The translations under genes and the position numbers were made by a program. Shown in pieces: positions 11,234 through 22,635 of a stretch of DNA of 64,000 nt. The notes below the pieces were generated by a model. It saw nothing but the letters and a program-made list of their open reading frames with translations, did no database searches and was not told the DNA's origin. Source of the stretch: Coniella vitis (lineage: Eukaryota > Ascomycota > Sordariomycetes > Diaporthales > Schizoparmaceae); the NCBI GenBank assembly GCA_011317545.1, contig WUJK01000002.1:3038001-3102000 (forward strand). Reading direction: 5' to 3'. Position 1 is the stretch's first letter; every line of letters starts with the position of its first letter.

Positions 11234-14200
11234 ATGGCAACGCCGGCCGTTAAACAGCTTCCAGAGGTTATTGACCTCACTGCTGACTCTGATGACGACG
11301 TAAAGCTTCAACCTCGGCCTCATCCCCTCGATCACAATGAACTTGCTCTTGTTGTTACCGACGGCCACCCGCCGCCGCTTCTTCACAATCGTCCTCCGTC
11401 ATACTATGAGCCACCAACTAAGCGACAGAAGGTCGCCAGCACACCTCAGAACCATGCGCAGCCAGACTTTGCACGGGTGGTCCTGGATCGTTACGCTCAG
11501 GCAGGGGCCGTGACATCTCCAGTGATTACCGCTACCGTCCTTGTGGACGTGATGACAGAGAAGGTAGGACATCATATATCATTTTGCAGTAGCGAGCCTA
11601 CGCGCGCGTGTACTGATCTCGTCTATCCGAGTCTCAAAGCTTCGAAGCCTCTTGTATCGCCAGTTCGGCAACAGACTAGCACAGTCACAAACGGTAACTA
11701 CAGATCTGCACAAGGAGATTGTCCAGTCGAGAGACTCCCTTTTGCGACAGTTGATCACTCTCCCCGTAAGTACGAGACCTAAAGATGGCGGCGCGAGGTA
11801 TATCATGGTTAGCTAACCCATGTTTCGACTCGCAGGAGTGCCGTCGACAGACCCACGTGCCCATCCCAAGCTATGCTTTCCCCGCCGCCAGTCCTACGGC
11901 AGCCGCCCTGCCGGCTTCGAACGCTATACGAACGGCACCACCACTGCCTGCTCGCCCTATGACCGCAAGCCCTGCTTCAGACACAAACCGTGAACAGCTC
12001 GTGTTCAAGACTCCAGTGCGGGCCCGAACATACGATGTGGTGCCGTCCATGACCACCTCGCCTGAGAACTTCAGTTCACGCGCCAAGAAAGCTGCCTGGG
12101 CTTCGCCTGCTGGCAATCAATCTAAAGTCACCACGGACGCCACTTCGTACTTTGCCTTGCAGCATCGTCCGTACACCCGGGTAGACGAAAGAGCTGCGGT
12201 TCTGTGTGGCCTAGGTCAGCTTAGAAGGCTGAAGGCCTCGCTTCTTCAAAAGCCACAAATATTTCACACCGGGTTCACCTTGGATGAGGCTCGTCTAGCC
12301 GTGGCGGCCGTTTCCCGTCAAGCCAACGCACGACTGAAGAAGGTCCAGCATGACGAGCCTTATCGCGACCTTGCGAAATTGCTCAAAATGCAGAGTCCCA
12401 CCATGATACACGCAATAGCCGAACGAATCTGGAAACAATTTCCTGGCCGCCAAGTGAATGATGTTGCCAAGTTCCTTCAGGACATATGGCAGGCTAGAGA
12501 CGTGCTTGTCTCCCGGCGGCCTGCCGCTAAGCAGGTGCAGGCGCAGGAACTTTGGTCACTCGAGAGAGACACATATGACGTTCGAGAAGGAAAGCTTCGC
12601 GAAAGCCGACTGTCAAGTCTGCTGCTTGCCAGAGAAATGACCGGGAGCAAGCTGGGCTCGGCTAGAAGATTTGTGAATTTCCAGGACGAGTTTCGCAACA
12701 TACTGGATGACGGTCTGGAGATGCGGTGTGAGTTTACCAACTGTGCTGGTGATCTCGCTACTATCAGCTGGGTCTCAGACGAAGCTTTCATTGCCGGGAC
12801 CACGGTTCACATGGATTCGCACAACCAACAATACAACAAACCAGGGAACATGGTCTTTGGCTCTATTGCACGTGGTTCAGCAAGTCTCAATGCTTACGGG
12901 GACCATAGAATCCCACGGCCTCTTGTTGAGAGAGGCGAGAACTCGACAGAAGCTATGCGAGAGTCGCAGTCTCCTTGGCTTTATACTTCCGTTGTCTCTT
13001 CTGACTACGACCCTGAGCACGGTCTAGCGTACACCTCGAGTTTCGATAAGACTGTAAGAGTCTGGAAGGTAGACCAAGCGGACTCGTCGATGAGTTGCGT
13101 TTGCACGTGGGAGCATCAAGGCTCTGTGAATTTTGTTCAAGCATCGACATTGCCGCTACGTCACTATTCTTTGGTGGCTACGGCTGCGGATGTCCCAATT
13201 GATGCCGTCAGAGTCTACAAAGTACCAAAAGGTAGAAATGGCGAACTCGAGAACAGCACTTACACGTCCTTTTCCTGCCAACGAATCACCAGTCTGGATG
13301 GTACACCAATGCCTATCGATAAGTGGACCTACTTCCCTTCGACAATGAGGTGGGGAATAGAACACAGCGTACAGCACCTTCTTTTAGTCGGATACTCGCC
13401 ACGGAGTCTTAAAGGAGATGATAATGACATCCCCGCCGAATCTCTGAATACGGGCGAACTATGCTTATGGGACGCGTTATTGGGCCACGAAATCCCCATC
13501 ACGAGTGCGAAGAGACAGAACGTTTTCGAGGTTCTATGGCATCCGACGCAACCTGTCTTCATTGCGGCGACCTCTCCAGCCGGCGCGGCCCTGAATTTTG
13601 ATAGAGTCAAAACTCAAGTACGCCTTTTTAAGCGAACTGGTGACGGATATTCTGCAAGCACGGTCTTCAGCGAATTCAGGGCTCTCGATTGTTATGGCGC
13701 CGATATCAACGAGCTGACCATCATGCCGAACAGCGCCAATAACTGCTACGTGACAGCTGGGTGCACCAATGGCAAGACGTACGTGTGGGACACTGCACTT
13801 GGTGATAAGCCCATTCAAGTGCTTTCTCACGGTCCGCCTGTCGCCGGAGTTGCCGCTGGAGACCACGAAGACGATACTGGAGTAAAATTCACAGCCTGGG
13901 GAGCAACCATGGCACGCTTCTATACGGGGTCTTCCGATGGTGTCGTCAAAGTTTGGAACGTGCGGTCTACAGAGACAACGCCTCAGGGCAGAGTCATTCT
14001 CGAGGCACCGGCGCAGATTTCATTTGGTGCTTTTTCCCCTAATAAATCGAGACTTGTCATTGGCGATGCGAGTGGGCGCGTCTTCATCTTATCCGTTGAC
14101 CACGAGGACGGTGGTACGCCATCCTTTATTCAGGTACCTGGTGGGGCCAAGAAACGCATGCCCACCACAGTAACCATTCATCCAGATCCGCCTGCGCCCG

Positions 14201-14778
14201 GAGGTACTATACTCAGCGACGGTCGATCACTCGGTGCGAGGTACCTCGCTAACCGCCAACTACGTTATAGCGGCAATCCTACAATTGGGATGGTACAGGA
14301 TATTAATTATCCTCAAACAGGGCTTTACCTTCGCGAAGCATATCTCGATCGAGATCCTACACAACCTATGCTTGGATTTATAGAAGCTCACTTGCAGAGT
14401 AATACGAAGATTTACTCGAACGCACCGTCGAAAACTAAGATTCTTAAAAACTTGAGGAGCCTTTCTTTTCAAGAAGCCGAGATAGTTAAGGACGATTTTA
14501 CAAGAGAAGGGGGAGAAGAAGAAGAAGAGATGACATTCATCGTTTCCCAACAACACGAGGAAAATTGTAACCTTGATCTTGACTTTAAAAAACTTAGTCT
14601 CGAGATTCGAGACGTTCTTGCCGACGACAACCTGGGTGAACAAGAACTTTATCAAGGCGTCGAGTATCAAGAGATTATAGAAGACGAAGATGCCGAGTTT
14701 AAATTAGCAAAAGCTGAAGTTGTTAATTGGGATTCTGTAACGAGAGAATGGGGCGAACAAACCGGAGTATGGATTTAA
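11234..14778 (+). CDS. Large WD40-repeat protein, possibly Raf1/DIM-9-like CUL4-DDB1 adaptor
   Basis: Exons 11234-11563, 11664-11765 and 11836-14778 give 1124 aa; all junctions are phase 0. The N-terminus carries a SUMO-interaction-like motif (PEVIDLTADSDDD, residues 9-21), then a long Pro/Ser-rich disordered part. A helical region follows (PYRDLAKLLKMQSPTMIHAI...). The C-terminal half is a WD40 propeller with blades such as YTSSFDKTVRVWKVD, GELCLWDALLG, TNGKTYVWDTAL and YTGSSDGVVKVWNVR. Exon 2 (FGNRLAQSQTVTTDLHKEIV...) is inferred from coding character, since the unspliced frame runs into stops. The layout fits fungal Rik1-associated factor 1 / DIM-9, which targets H3K9 methylation through CUL4-DDB1, but that specific call is tentative. 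The last ~350 bp of coding sequence become AT-rich and acidic (GGEEEEEMTF), unlike the rest. WD40 identity is firm. Confidence 0.82.
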
Positions 14779-15731
14779 TAATAAAGAAATTAAATTTTTA
14801 TTGAATTTAGAAAAAAAGAATACATTAATTGAAAATAATCATTATATTTCAAATTATTAGATTATAACTTATCATAAAATAAATTCTTTTATTCTATTAA
14901 ATTGAATATATTAAAAATTATTTATTAAAATATATAATATTTTATAAAATTTAATAGAAACTTAAATCAAGATTTAAGTTTCAAGTTAAAAATATTTAAA
15001 TGTTTAGTTTATATATATATTAAAGCAATCATTTGTAATGAGCTAGGCCTACGAGAGGTGATGTCTGGTAAGTGTCACAATGTGTTATTCTAACTAAGAA
15101 GGAAGAGCTATGTACCCGTAACTCGTCCTTTGCTACTTATCTATATATAGTCAACCACGTGCCAAGTGTGCTTGGCACGGGTCCATAACATTATAATTCA
15201 ATTGAGATCCCTATTATGTTACGAAAGTTGATTTATTGATCTTCATCTGGTGATTGTTTGCTTGATGGTTTCAATCAAGGCCAAACCGCTCCGAGTGATC
15301 ATAATTTCCAGCTCAACTTTAACCAGCTGAATGTAAGGAACATCACCTGCTCAACTTGTTGAGAACCGAATGCTAGTGCTTCAAGCCGCCGCTAATGTCT
15401 CTCATCTTGCGAAGTTGACGATAAGCCATTGGTTGATAAATTGAAATAAATCGAGCATATTCGATACTTTGCAATTAAAGCCACATCTATATATAAGTAT
15501 GTATGGTACGCACCATGTACTGACAGGTATTAGACCCCTTCCCAGGACACCCAACAAGCAGAAATCGTTAGAGAAACACACAAAGACATACAAACGTCTA
15601 ATTGTCAACATAACGGGTCGTAATATCACTTCAGACGTCAGATGTCTCCTTGTCTTGTTCCCCTTGTGAGAACGCTATTCAGGGTTGTGAAACCCGAATC
15701 TTGGTACCCTGATCCCGAAAACGCCGTTGCT
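14779..15731. other. AT-rich block and intergenic region
   Basis: Extremely AT-rich sequence runs from the stop codon to about 15050, mirroring the block upstream of the WD40 gene. Composition then returns to normal. There is no supported gene. A 9-bp stem hairpin lies at 15158-15179. Confidence 0.7.
15158..15179. repeat. 9-bp stem-loop
   Basis: CGTGCCAAG at 15158-15166 and CTTGGCACG at 15171-15179 enclose the loop TGTG. It is a perfect hairpin in intergenic DNA; function unknown. Confidence 0.7.
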
Positions 15732-16854
15732 TTAGTGCTTAGCAGTGACGGTCTCGCCAGTTACCTTTTCAACCATGCTCTTGGCCCTGTTATTTTGGTA
15801 AGATGCGTCAGCTCATGTTTAGGTGCGCAAATTTGACGACGAGAGGCGGGGAAAAGGGCTTACATATCGCCAAGCGCAACCATGCAAATTGTCTGCCACA
15901 TGCCCAGTCCGATACGGGGGGCAACTCCACGGTACAGACCCTTGAGACCGTTCGTTTCGTAGATGTACTTGAACGTGTTGCTGACCGTCATCTTCTTGGG
16001 GCGGTTGGGGTCCTCCTTCTTGCTCTGCATCTCCACTCGGATGACCTCAATGGGCTGGTTCCAGGCGGACAAACCACCACCAAGACCGGAAGCGATGATC
16101 TTCTCAGCAGCACCGAGCTTCTCGCCATGCTCCTTGCCAGTAACCCTGCGAATTCCCTGCTCGGCAAGACGCGACAGACCGAAACGGCTGCCCCAGTTGG
16201 TCATCTGGCGAATGGCGACAGCATTGACGCCCTTGTTGATACCTTTGATACCCTCGCGACGGTAGATGTCGGCAAAGGTAGCCCAAGTGGAGGGCGGGTT
16301 GACACCCGTCGCGGCCACCTTGTGCTTGGTGATTTCAACCGTCTTCATGCAGGTGCAAAAGCCCATGGTGGCGTAGGCCTGGGCCACACCACCCGTCACG
16401 CCACCCGCGATACCACCCAGGAACTCGGACGCACCAGCGTTACGCGCATAGTACTCGGCCTCAGAGGCAACGAAGAGGAGCACAGCGCCCTTGGTGGAGG
16501 CTTCAATCCAGGCCCAGGGGATAAGACCTTGGTAGACTGCAAAGTGCCAAAGATGATTTGTCAGTCACACATTCCTAGCTCGTGGCCAGCTGACATAAGA
16601 GAAAAGAGAAATCAGAGTAAGGAACACTAACAGCCAAACGCGCCACCACGGGACCAGATGCGTCCCAGGGCGGTCATGAAGCCGTCGCCACGGTGGGCAG
16701 CCATGGTGGTCTTGACGACCTCGAGAGGCTGGCCCAGAGTGGTGACCTCGAACAGGTTGAGGCCGGCTCCGAGGAGCAGGTTGGAGAACTTGATAGGTTT
16801 CTTCTCCAGCTTCTTCTCCGAGCCGGGAGTCGGAATGGTGGCGACGGCGGACAT
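15732..16854 (-). CDS. YHM2: Mitochondrial citrate/oxoglutarate carrier (Yhm2 type)
   Basis: Yhm2 exchanges citrate for 2-oxoglutarate across the inner mitochondrial membrane and also associates with mtDNA. Exons 16854-16632, 16536-15864 and 15786-15732 give 316 aa, the usual length. Three mitochondrial-carrier repeats are visible. Family-specific sequences include NLFEVTTLGQPLEVVKTTMA, FYQGLIPWAWIEASTKGAVL, MGFCTCMKTVEITKHK, AIRQMTNWGSRFGLSRL, SAWNQPIEVIRVEMQSKKED and YRGVAPRIGLGMWQ. The last exon gives DMAKSMVEKVTGETVTAKH, matching the expected C-terminus and confirming intron 15787-15863. Citrate synthase is the next gene upstream on the same strand, a metabolically sensible neighbour. The identification is firm because these motifs separate Yhm2 from other carriers. 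Confidence 0.96.
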
Positions 16855-18665
16855 GACGATGGCGGAAGTCTTGACGGGGAGGGGGCCCTGACCAAGGGAG
16901 TAGGGTGCTTCTTCGCGGGATTGGAATGTAGCGCGTGGGATGCGACAAAGATGGTTCAGCAGGCGGTGATGATGATCTGCTTATGGTGTTGCACACAAGT
17001 TAGCGACAAGATGGGAGTACAGGCGATAGATTGCGGTCGTGAGCGTAAAGAAGAGGTGGAAAAGGAGGACAGTTTGTCAAGGGGGGAAAGACACCAATTT
17101 GACCGGTACACGCACAGGATGGAGGGGTCTGCAACTGACAAGCTAGAGCTTAAAGGGCTGTTCCGGACGTCTGTCTCGAAGAAACGGCAGAGCCTAGTAA
17201 GGTACACGGAAGATGTCGGTAGATTCGGAGACCTAAGCAAATGCACGTGTCAGCCAGTAATAGTGAAGGCTCGGTGATCATGTCACCGGAGTTTGGCGAC
17301 AGCTCGGCGGCAGCTGCAGCCCCGCGTTCTACCAGTTGAGAGCTCTCGAATTGTCCGGCACCAAACTGCAGAGAGAGACACGCCGAATGGTTGCAAGGTC
17401 ATGAGATGCCAGCCTGTTTATCTTGTCACTTACTATATCGTTGTTAGAGTTGCAGAAGCTGGATTTGGAGCAGGCCCTGTAGTTTTTGTTGCACCTTGGG
17501 TATAGCTTGTGTTGACTAGGGATGAGGAAAGAGCAGAGAAAATGGAGCAAAGAAAGGTTGGACAGGTTCAGGTTCGGGTCTTGAATGCCAACTCGCCAGC
17601 AGTAACAAAGAATCAGATCAGAAACAGCTACATTGGGTAAGTGCAATGGCAGCACGTACCAACAGCTCCTAGGGGTTGGAGACCTTGAAGCTCCTGCTAT
17701 AGTATGTCTATAGTTCTATCAGGTAGGTACATAGTACGAGGAGCCATGAGCATCAATAGTACTCACCCCTGGATCCCCGACAACCAGAATGCTCGCTCCC
17801 AAAGCTGCTGAGCCTTGGCACGGGTCCCAGCAAGTGCAGCTGTGTACCTGCCTCTACATATTACCTCCCTGCTAGCTGCAGGTACCTCTTTAGTGGATCC
17901 GGATCTCAACAAAGCCCAGATGCCCCGGAGTCCGGGCATTGCAAAAAATGGGCCTCCTTCCCAACGCTCTCGAGCCCTGCAGGGTTGCCTTTGAAGAATT
18001 CGAGAAACACGGAAGCACACGAAGTTCGGGCTCTCAAGGGAGGGGAAAAGGATCGGAAGATCACCAGGCATGCAGTCGTGCTTGAGGAACAATTGGCTAT
18101 CGTGCGTGGTCAGAAGAAATATCCGAAAATACTAAGCCTCGAAAACTGAGCCGTTGTAATGCAGCGTCCAAATACCGTGCGTGATTCAGCGACGGCTCGA
18201 AGCTCAACAAGTAAAGCGATATGTCTTGTAGCTTTTCAGGGGTCGCGGTTGAGTTTGCTGGGTCGTATCCAGAGACGCCACAAAATCTCGTGGCTGTACT
18301 TCGTAAATGATCCAGGCAATGACTTCCAACAATACCATGTATCGAGGTTCCTATTACATAGTACTCGTAGGAACAGGCGGATTCATGCCCGGTCCTCGCT
18401 CATTCAAGTGTTGAAACTGTGCGGGATATGTATTCTCTTCTTCTTTTTTCCAATATAGTACAAGCGCCACAAATGACGGGGTATTTTGCTTTTCGTCAGG
18501 TCTACCTCCCCAGTCGCGACACCTGCGATCCTTCTCTCTGTCAAAATTATGGTCTCTTCATATCTTGTGCGCTAGTGGCAGAGATTGGTCCCCACGACTT
18601 GCAAGCCAGAATGCCCATTAATTCTGTCGCCTACCACACACCAACAATTCTATTGCATCCTCCAT
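16855..18665. other. Intergenic region between citrate carrier and citrate synthase
   Basis: Promoter and 5' leader of the carrier plus the 3' flank of citrate synthase. No gene is supported. TACATAGTA copies lie at 17728-17736 and 18355-18363. Confidence 0.65.
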
Positions 18666-20438
18666 TTAGAGCTTCTTAGCGATCTCGACCCACTTCTCGG
18701 TAGAGAAAGACTTGGGGCTGTAGCATATCTCACGTCAGCAAACTGAATAATACAACGAATTAAGGAACGTTGCAAGGAAAGAAAGAAAGCTTACCGCTCA
18801 ATCGGGGCGCCGACAGCGCGGTCAATGATGAGCTGGGGCAGGACACCAATGGCACGGGAGACACCGAAGAGAACGGTGTAGTAGTTGGCCTCAGTCAGAC
18901 CGTAGTACTGGAGGAGGACACCAGAGTGGGCGTCAACGTTGGGGTAGGGGTTCTTGGTCTTGCCGTGCTCGGTCAGGACACCAGGGGCAATCTTGTAGAC
19001 CTGGCTGACGAGCTGGAACATGGGGTCGTTGGGCATCTTCTCCTGGGCGAACTTGCGCTGGGCCATGTAGCGAGGGTCAGTCTTGCGGAGCACAGCGTGG
19101 CCGTAACCGGGGACGACACGGCCTGCGTTCAGGGTGGACCACAAGTAGTCGGTAATGGCCTTGTCGCTCAGGTCGTCACCAACAGCCTTCTTCATCTCGG
19201 TGAGCCAGTTCAGCACCTCCTGGTTAGCCAGGCCGTGGAGAGGACCGGCCAGACCCTGCAGACCAGCAGAGACAGACAGGAAGGGAGAGCTGAGGGCGCT
19301 GCCAACCAGGTGGGTGGTGTGGGCGCTGACGTTGCCACCCTCGTGGTCAGTGTGGATGGTCAGGTAGAGACGCAGCAGCTCAATGAAGTCGGCGTTGTTG
19401 CCGAAGCCCAACTGGTTGGCAAAGTTGAACGAGTAGTCCTTGTCCTTCTGGACAGCGGCGACCTTGCCGCCCTTGAAGACGTTCTGGTAGATGCGGGCAG
19501 CGATGGTGGGCAGCTTGGCAATGAGGTCCATGGAGTCCTCGAAGGTGTAGCCCCAGTACTCCTTCTTGTTGATGCCCTTGGCGTAGGCCTTGGCGAAAGA
19601 CGAGGTCTGCTCGAGGGCGGTAACGGCGAGGGAGAATTGGGCCATGGGGTGCAGGTCAGAGGGGCAGCGGTCGATGAGCTCCTCGACGAACTTGGGAACA
19701 TCGGAACGGGCAGCCCACTCAGCGGACAGGTCGCGGACCTGCTGCTCGGTGGGGACCTCACCGGTGAGGAGGAGCCAAAAGAGACCTAAATAACCACCAA
19801 CATCAGCACAACCGTTCAAGACAAGCAAGACCCAGCCGGGCATATTGAACTTGAAGACTCACCCTCAGGAAGAGGCTCTTTGCCACCGGGAGCCTTGGGG
19901 AGGAGCTCCTGGCACTCGGGGATGGTCTTGCCGCGGAAACGGATACCCTCCTCGGAGTCGAGGACGGAACCCTCCCAGACAAGGCACTTGATGCCACGGG
20001 CACCACCGTAGACCTGGTCCAGAGTGACCTTGTCAACGATCTTGGAGCCGTGCTCCCTACAATTGAAGCATCAAAAGTCAGCAGTGCTATTCATGCAACT
20101 GGCTTGTGTTGTGTTTTCGGTGGTTACCAACTTTCGGAGGGCCTTGATCTCCTCGATCTTCTCGGGCAGAAGCTCGGCGAAGCGCTCCTTCAAAGTCTAT
20201 GTGAAAAACAAGGTGTCAGCAACGGTCCAAGTAGCGCGCGCAGCGCAGCTCAGCCAATTTCACAAGCCCATAGCAAAGCGCATTGCAAACATATCAGGGA
20301 ACCTCAGGGCAGCTCAATACAACATACCTGGGTCTTTGCGCTGTAGCAGCGGACGGCGTTGAAGGAGGTAGGGCGGAAGGCAGAGGCCCTGAGGGAAGTC
20401 CTCAGGGCGGACGAGCCGAGACGCATAGCAGAGGCCAT
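18666..20438 (-). CDS. Citrate synthase, mitochondrial
   Basis: The enzyme condenses oxaloacetate and acetyl-CoA in the TCA cycle. Exons 20438-20328, 20196-20132, 20056-19863, 19785-18795 and 18717-18666 give 470 aa, standard for fungal mitochondrial citrate synthase. Exon 1 is a mitochondrial presequence rich in Arg/Ser/Ala (MASAMRLGSSALRTSLRASA...RCYSAK). The catalytic regions are present: GPLHGLANQEVL, VVPGYGHAVLRKTDPR and NVDAHSGVLLQYYG. The GGARGIKCLVWEGSVLD block follows exon 2. Intron 20057-20131 uses the weaker donor GTTGGT, chosen because it restores ALRKEHGSK. The C-terminus is RPKSFSTEKWVEIAKKL. The 2-methylcitrate synthase paralogue is a possible alternative, but the sequence looks like the canonical enzyme. 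Long plus-strand frames here are antisense shadows of high-GC codons. Confidence 0.94.
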
Positions 20439-22635
20439 CTTGTCACAGACAGGGCTGTTGTGGGTGAGGAAATGGGAAGGAGAGAAAGATGATAAGGGGA
20501 AAAGAGAGGACACGGCGGAAGAAGGACGAATCAATAGAAAACCGGCCGGAGGGAAAAAGAGCTTCGGTAGGCTGGCTTGCCTGGCAGGGAAGCTCGGACC
20601 AAACGTAAAAGCGCGAATTTTAGTAGCCCGGAAGTAGGTACGTACCGCGGCCATTCGAGAAGAACTGGTGCAGCCAAACGATGAGCATAGCCGAAGACGA
20701 TCCCAACATATCCCTGCTTTGTGTCTCCGCTGTGAGTGCACCAAAAAGCTGTCGACACCTCACACAAAGCAGCCGGACTGCTGAAAGACCGTGCCTCTTG
20801 CAGCACTGCGTAGTGAAGTCCTTGAACAGCTGCAATCACCATGACACCTCTACATGTCAAATCAACCAACCTCCTGTCCGAATGGAATCATGGCCGAAGG
20901 CCACAAGCCTGTCGACGCACCGAGCTCTCCCACTGCTGCAGAAGGCTTTTAGATATGCAGGCCCGGCATCGGTCTTGACGTCAGTAGGCATATGTAGCAG
21001 CAGCAGCAATATTTGGTAGGAGTTCCTATACTATGTAGTCAACGTGTTCAGGGAGTAAAGAATGTCCTATCCCTTCACTAGCATGGAAACGCAGCACAGG
21101 ATGGCTGTGGGAACGGATTGCAGAACTGTACATAGTAGAGCCGCTGGAGGATGGCTTCGGCTCGCGAATTTGATGCATTTCCCAACCGCACTTATGTCAC
21201 TCTGCTTGGAACATAATGTAATGCGCGGAGGCGAGTTTCAACCCGCCTTCATCAGGCTCCCAGGAGGATAGAGTAGCAGAAAAGCAGTCAAGGCAGCGCT
21301 AGCCCAGTTCAATTCTTCTACACGGTGAAGACAATAAGGCGCGGAGGGAATCAGAGGAAGCTCGATCCAATCACTGTATTCTTCTCGACATGGTGATCAT
21401 CGGAGGGTGGGAGCAACCGGTCCGTTCCTCTCCACGACTTGTAGTGGATGTGCTCCGCGCTCGTCGCCAGGCCCACACCGTTCATTCCACAACTTGTTCG
21501 TCTGCCCGAGGTAAAGAGGGAAAATCTTGTCTACGGTAGTCGGCAAGCAGTCAGACTGCCAACGTGAGATTCCCGTATTTATGCAATGCACCTCGTACGA
21601 AATATATCTCGAACTCCCAAGGTCCGACTTTGACCCTGCCATCTGAGCTTGACAGGCCCCTTCTTACATAAAGTATGCTGTAGAATGCTTAGTAAACTTT
21701 GCCGTACGTGGTTCCTACATGGCCTGCCTGGCTGCTTGGTAGCCAGCGCTGTTGCAGTACAAGTCACGGGCCTTGGCCCCTACCCGCAGCTGCCGGCCCT
21801 AGCACCTGCCCGCCTGAGTTTTGCCGCTGCGTTTGATAAAGTGTTGTTCCTCCTTTCCTCTGCCACTCCAATTTTCTTCTCTCAAACTCTGCCACACCAT
21901 CGACAAACTCGACACCTGGGACGCTAATAAACTGGCCACGTCCAAGATTCCCATCCAGATTCCATCCACCACCTGGCTTTCCATTAACTTGGCAGTAGTC
22001 TCAAGCATTCTCCGGCCGCCTGGATCATTCTGCAGATTAATTCTAACAGAAAAATCCTGTTTCACCCCTCCCCCCGAAAAAGAGCCACATTCCAGTCGCC
22101 AGCCCCTTCAACCTCGGCTGTTCTAAAAGCTTTTGCTGGCCTTGCCGCAGTAAAATCAACGTCCTCGCGTCTAGGCTGTGCCATTTGACCATCGTACAAG
22201 GCCGTATTTGAACACTCCTTAGTTCGCAGGGCTTTCGTACACTGTTCGGTTGTGCCTGAGGGTTGGAGTTTTCGAGCAGAACGGAAGCTGTTGCCTTCTC
22301 CTATTGCGTCTGACTGCCTCTGTAGCCACAACGTCCACCAAGGCTGAATATTTTCGGGCGTCTTAAAGGAGGAAAGAAGCCGCGAGTACTTTTTGCACCG
22401 AGTCATCGTCAAAGCGCGAGCGAGTAGACGCGCAGAGGGACATACCTTGGCTACAAAAAGTGAAGTCTCAAACCACTTCGCGTGGCCCACAAGCGCTGCA
22501 GTCGTTGTGCTGCTTCCCCGCCTGGTTCTAGACACCAAAACCGAGGCCATTTGTTCTAAGCAACGTTGATCACTATCGACAAGTAGTACGCCTCTGGCTG
22601 GCAACCATCGAACCCGTTCCATCGTCGTCATCATC
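20439..22635. other. 2.2-kb intergenic region, divergent promoters
   Basis: This lies between citrate synthase (-) and the Seb1-like gene (+). No coding region is supported. Copies of the dispersed 9-mer are at 21029-21037 and 21129-21137. The stretch just upstream of 22636 probably holds the long leader of the Seb1-like gene. Confidence 0.6.

Noticed and set aside
15803..16630. 275-codon plus-strand frame over the citrate carrier
   Set aside because: Antisense shadow of the carrier exons; the carrier has full family support.
18770..19789. 339-codon plus-strand frame over citrate synthase
   Set aside because: Antisense shadow of a high-GC, biased-codon gene; it consists of Val/Gly/Leu/Glu-rich sequence with no domain.
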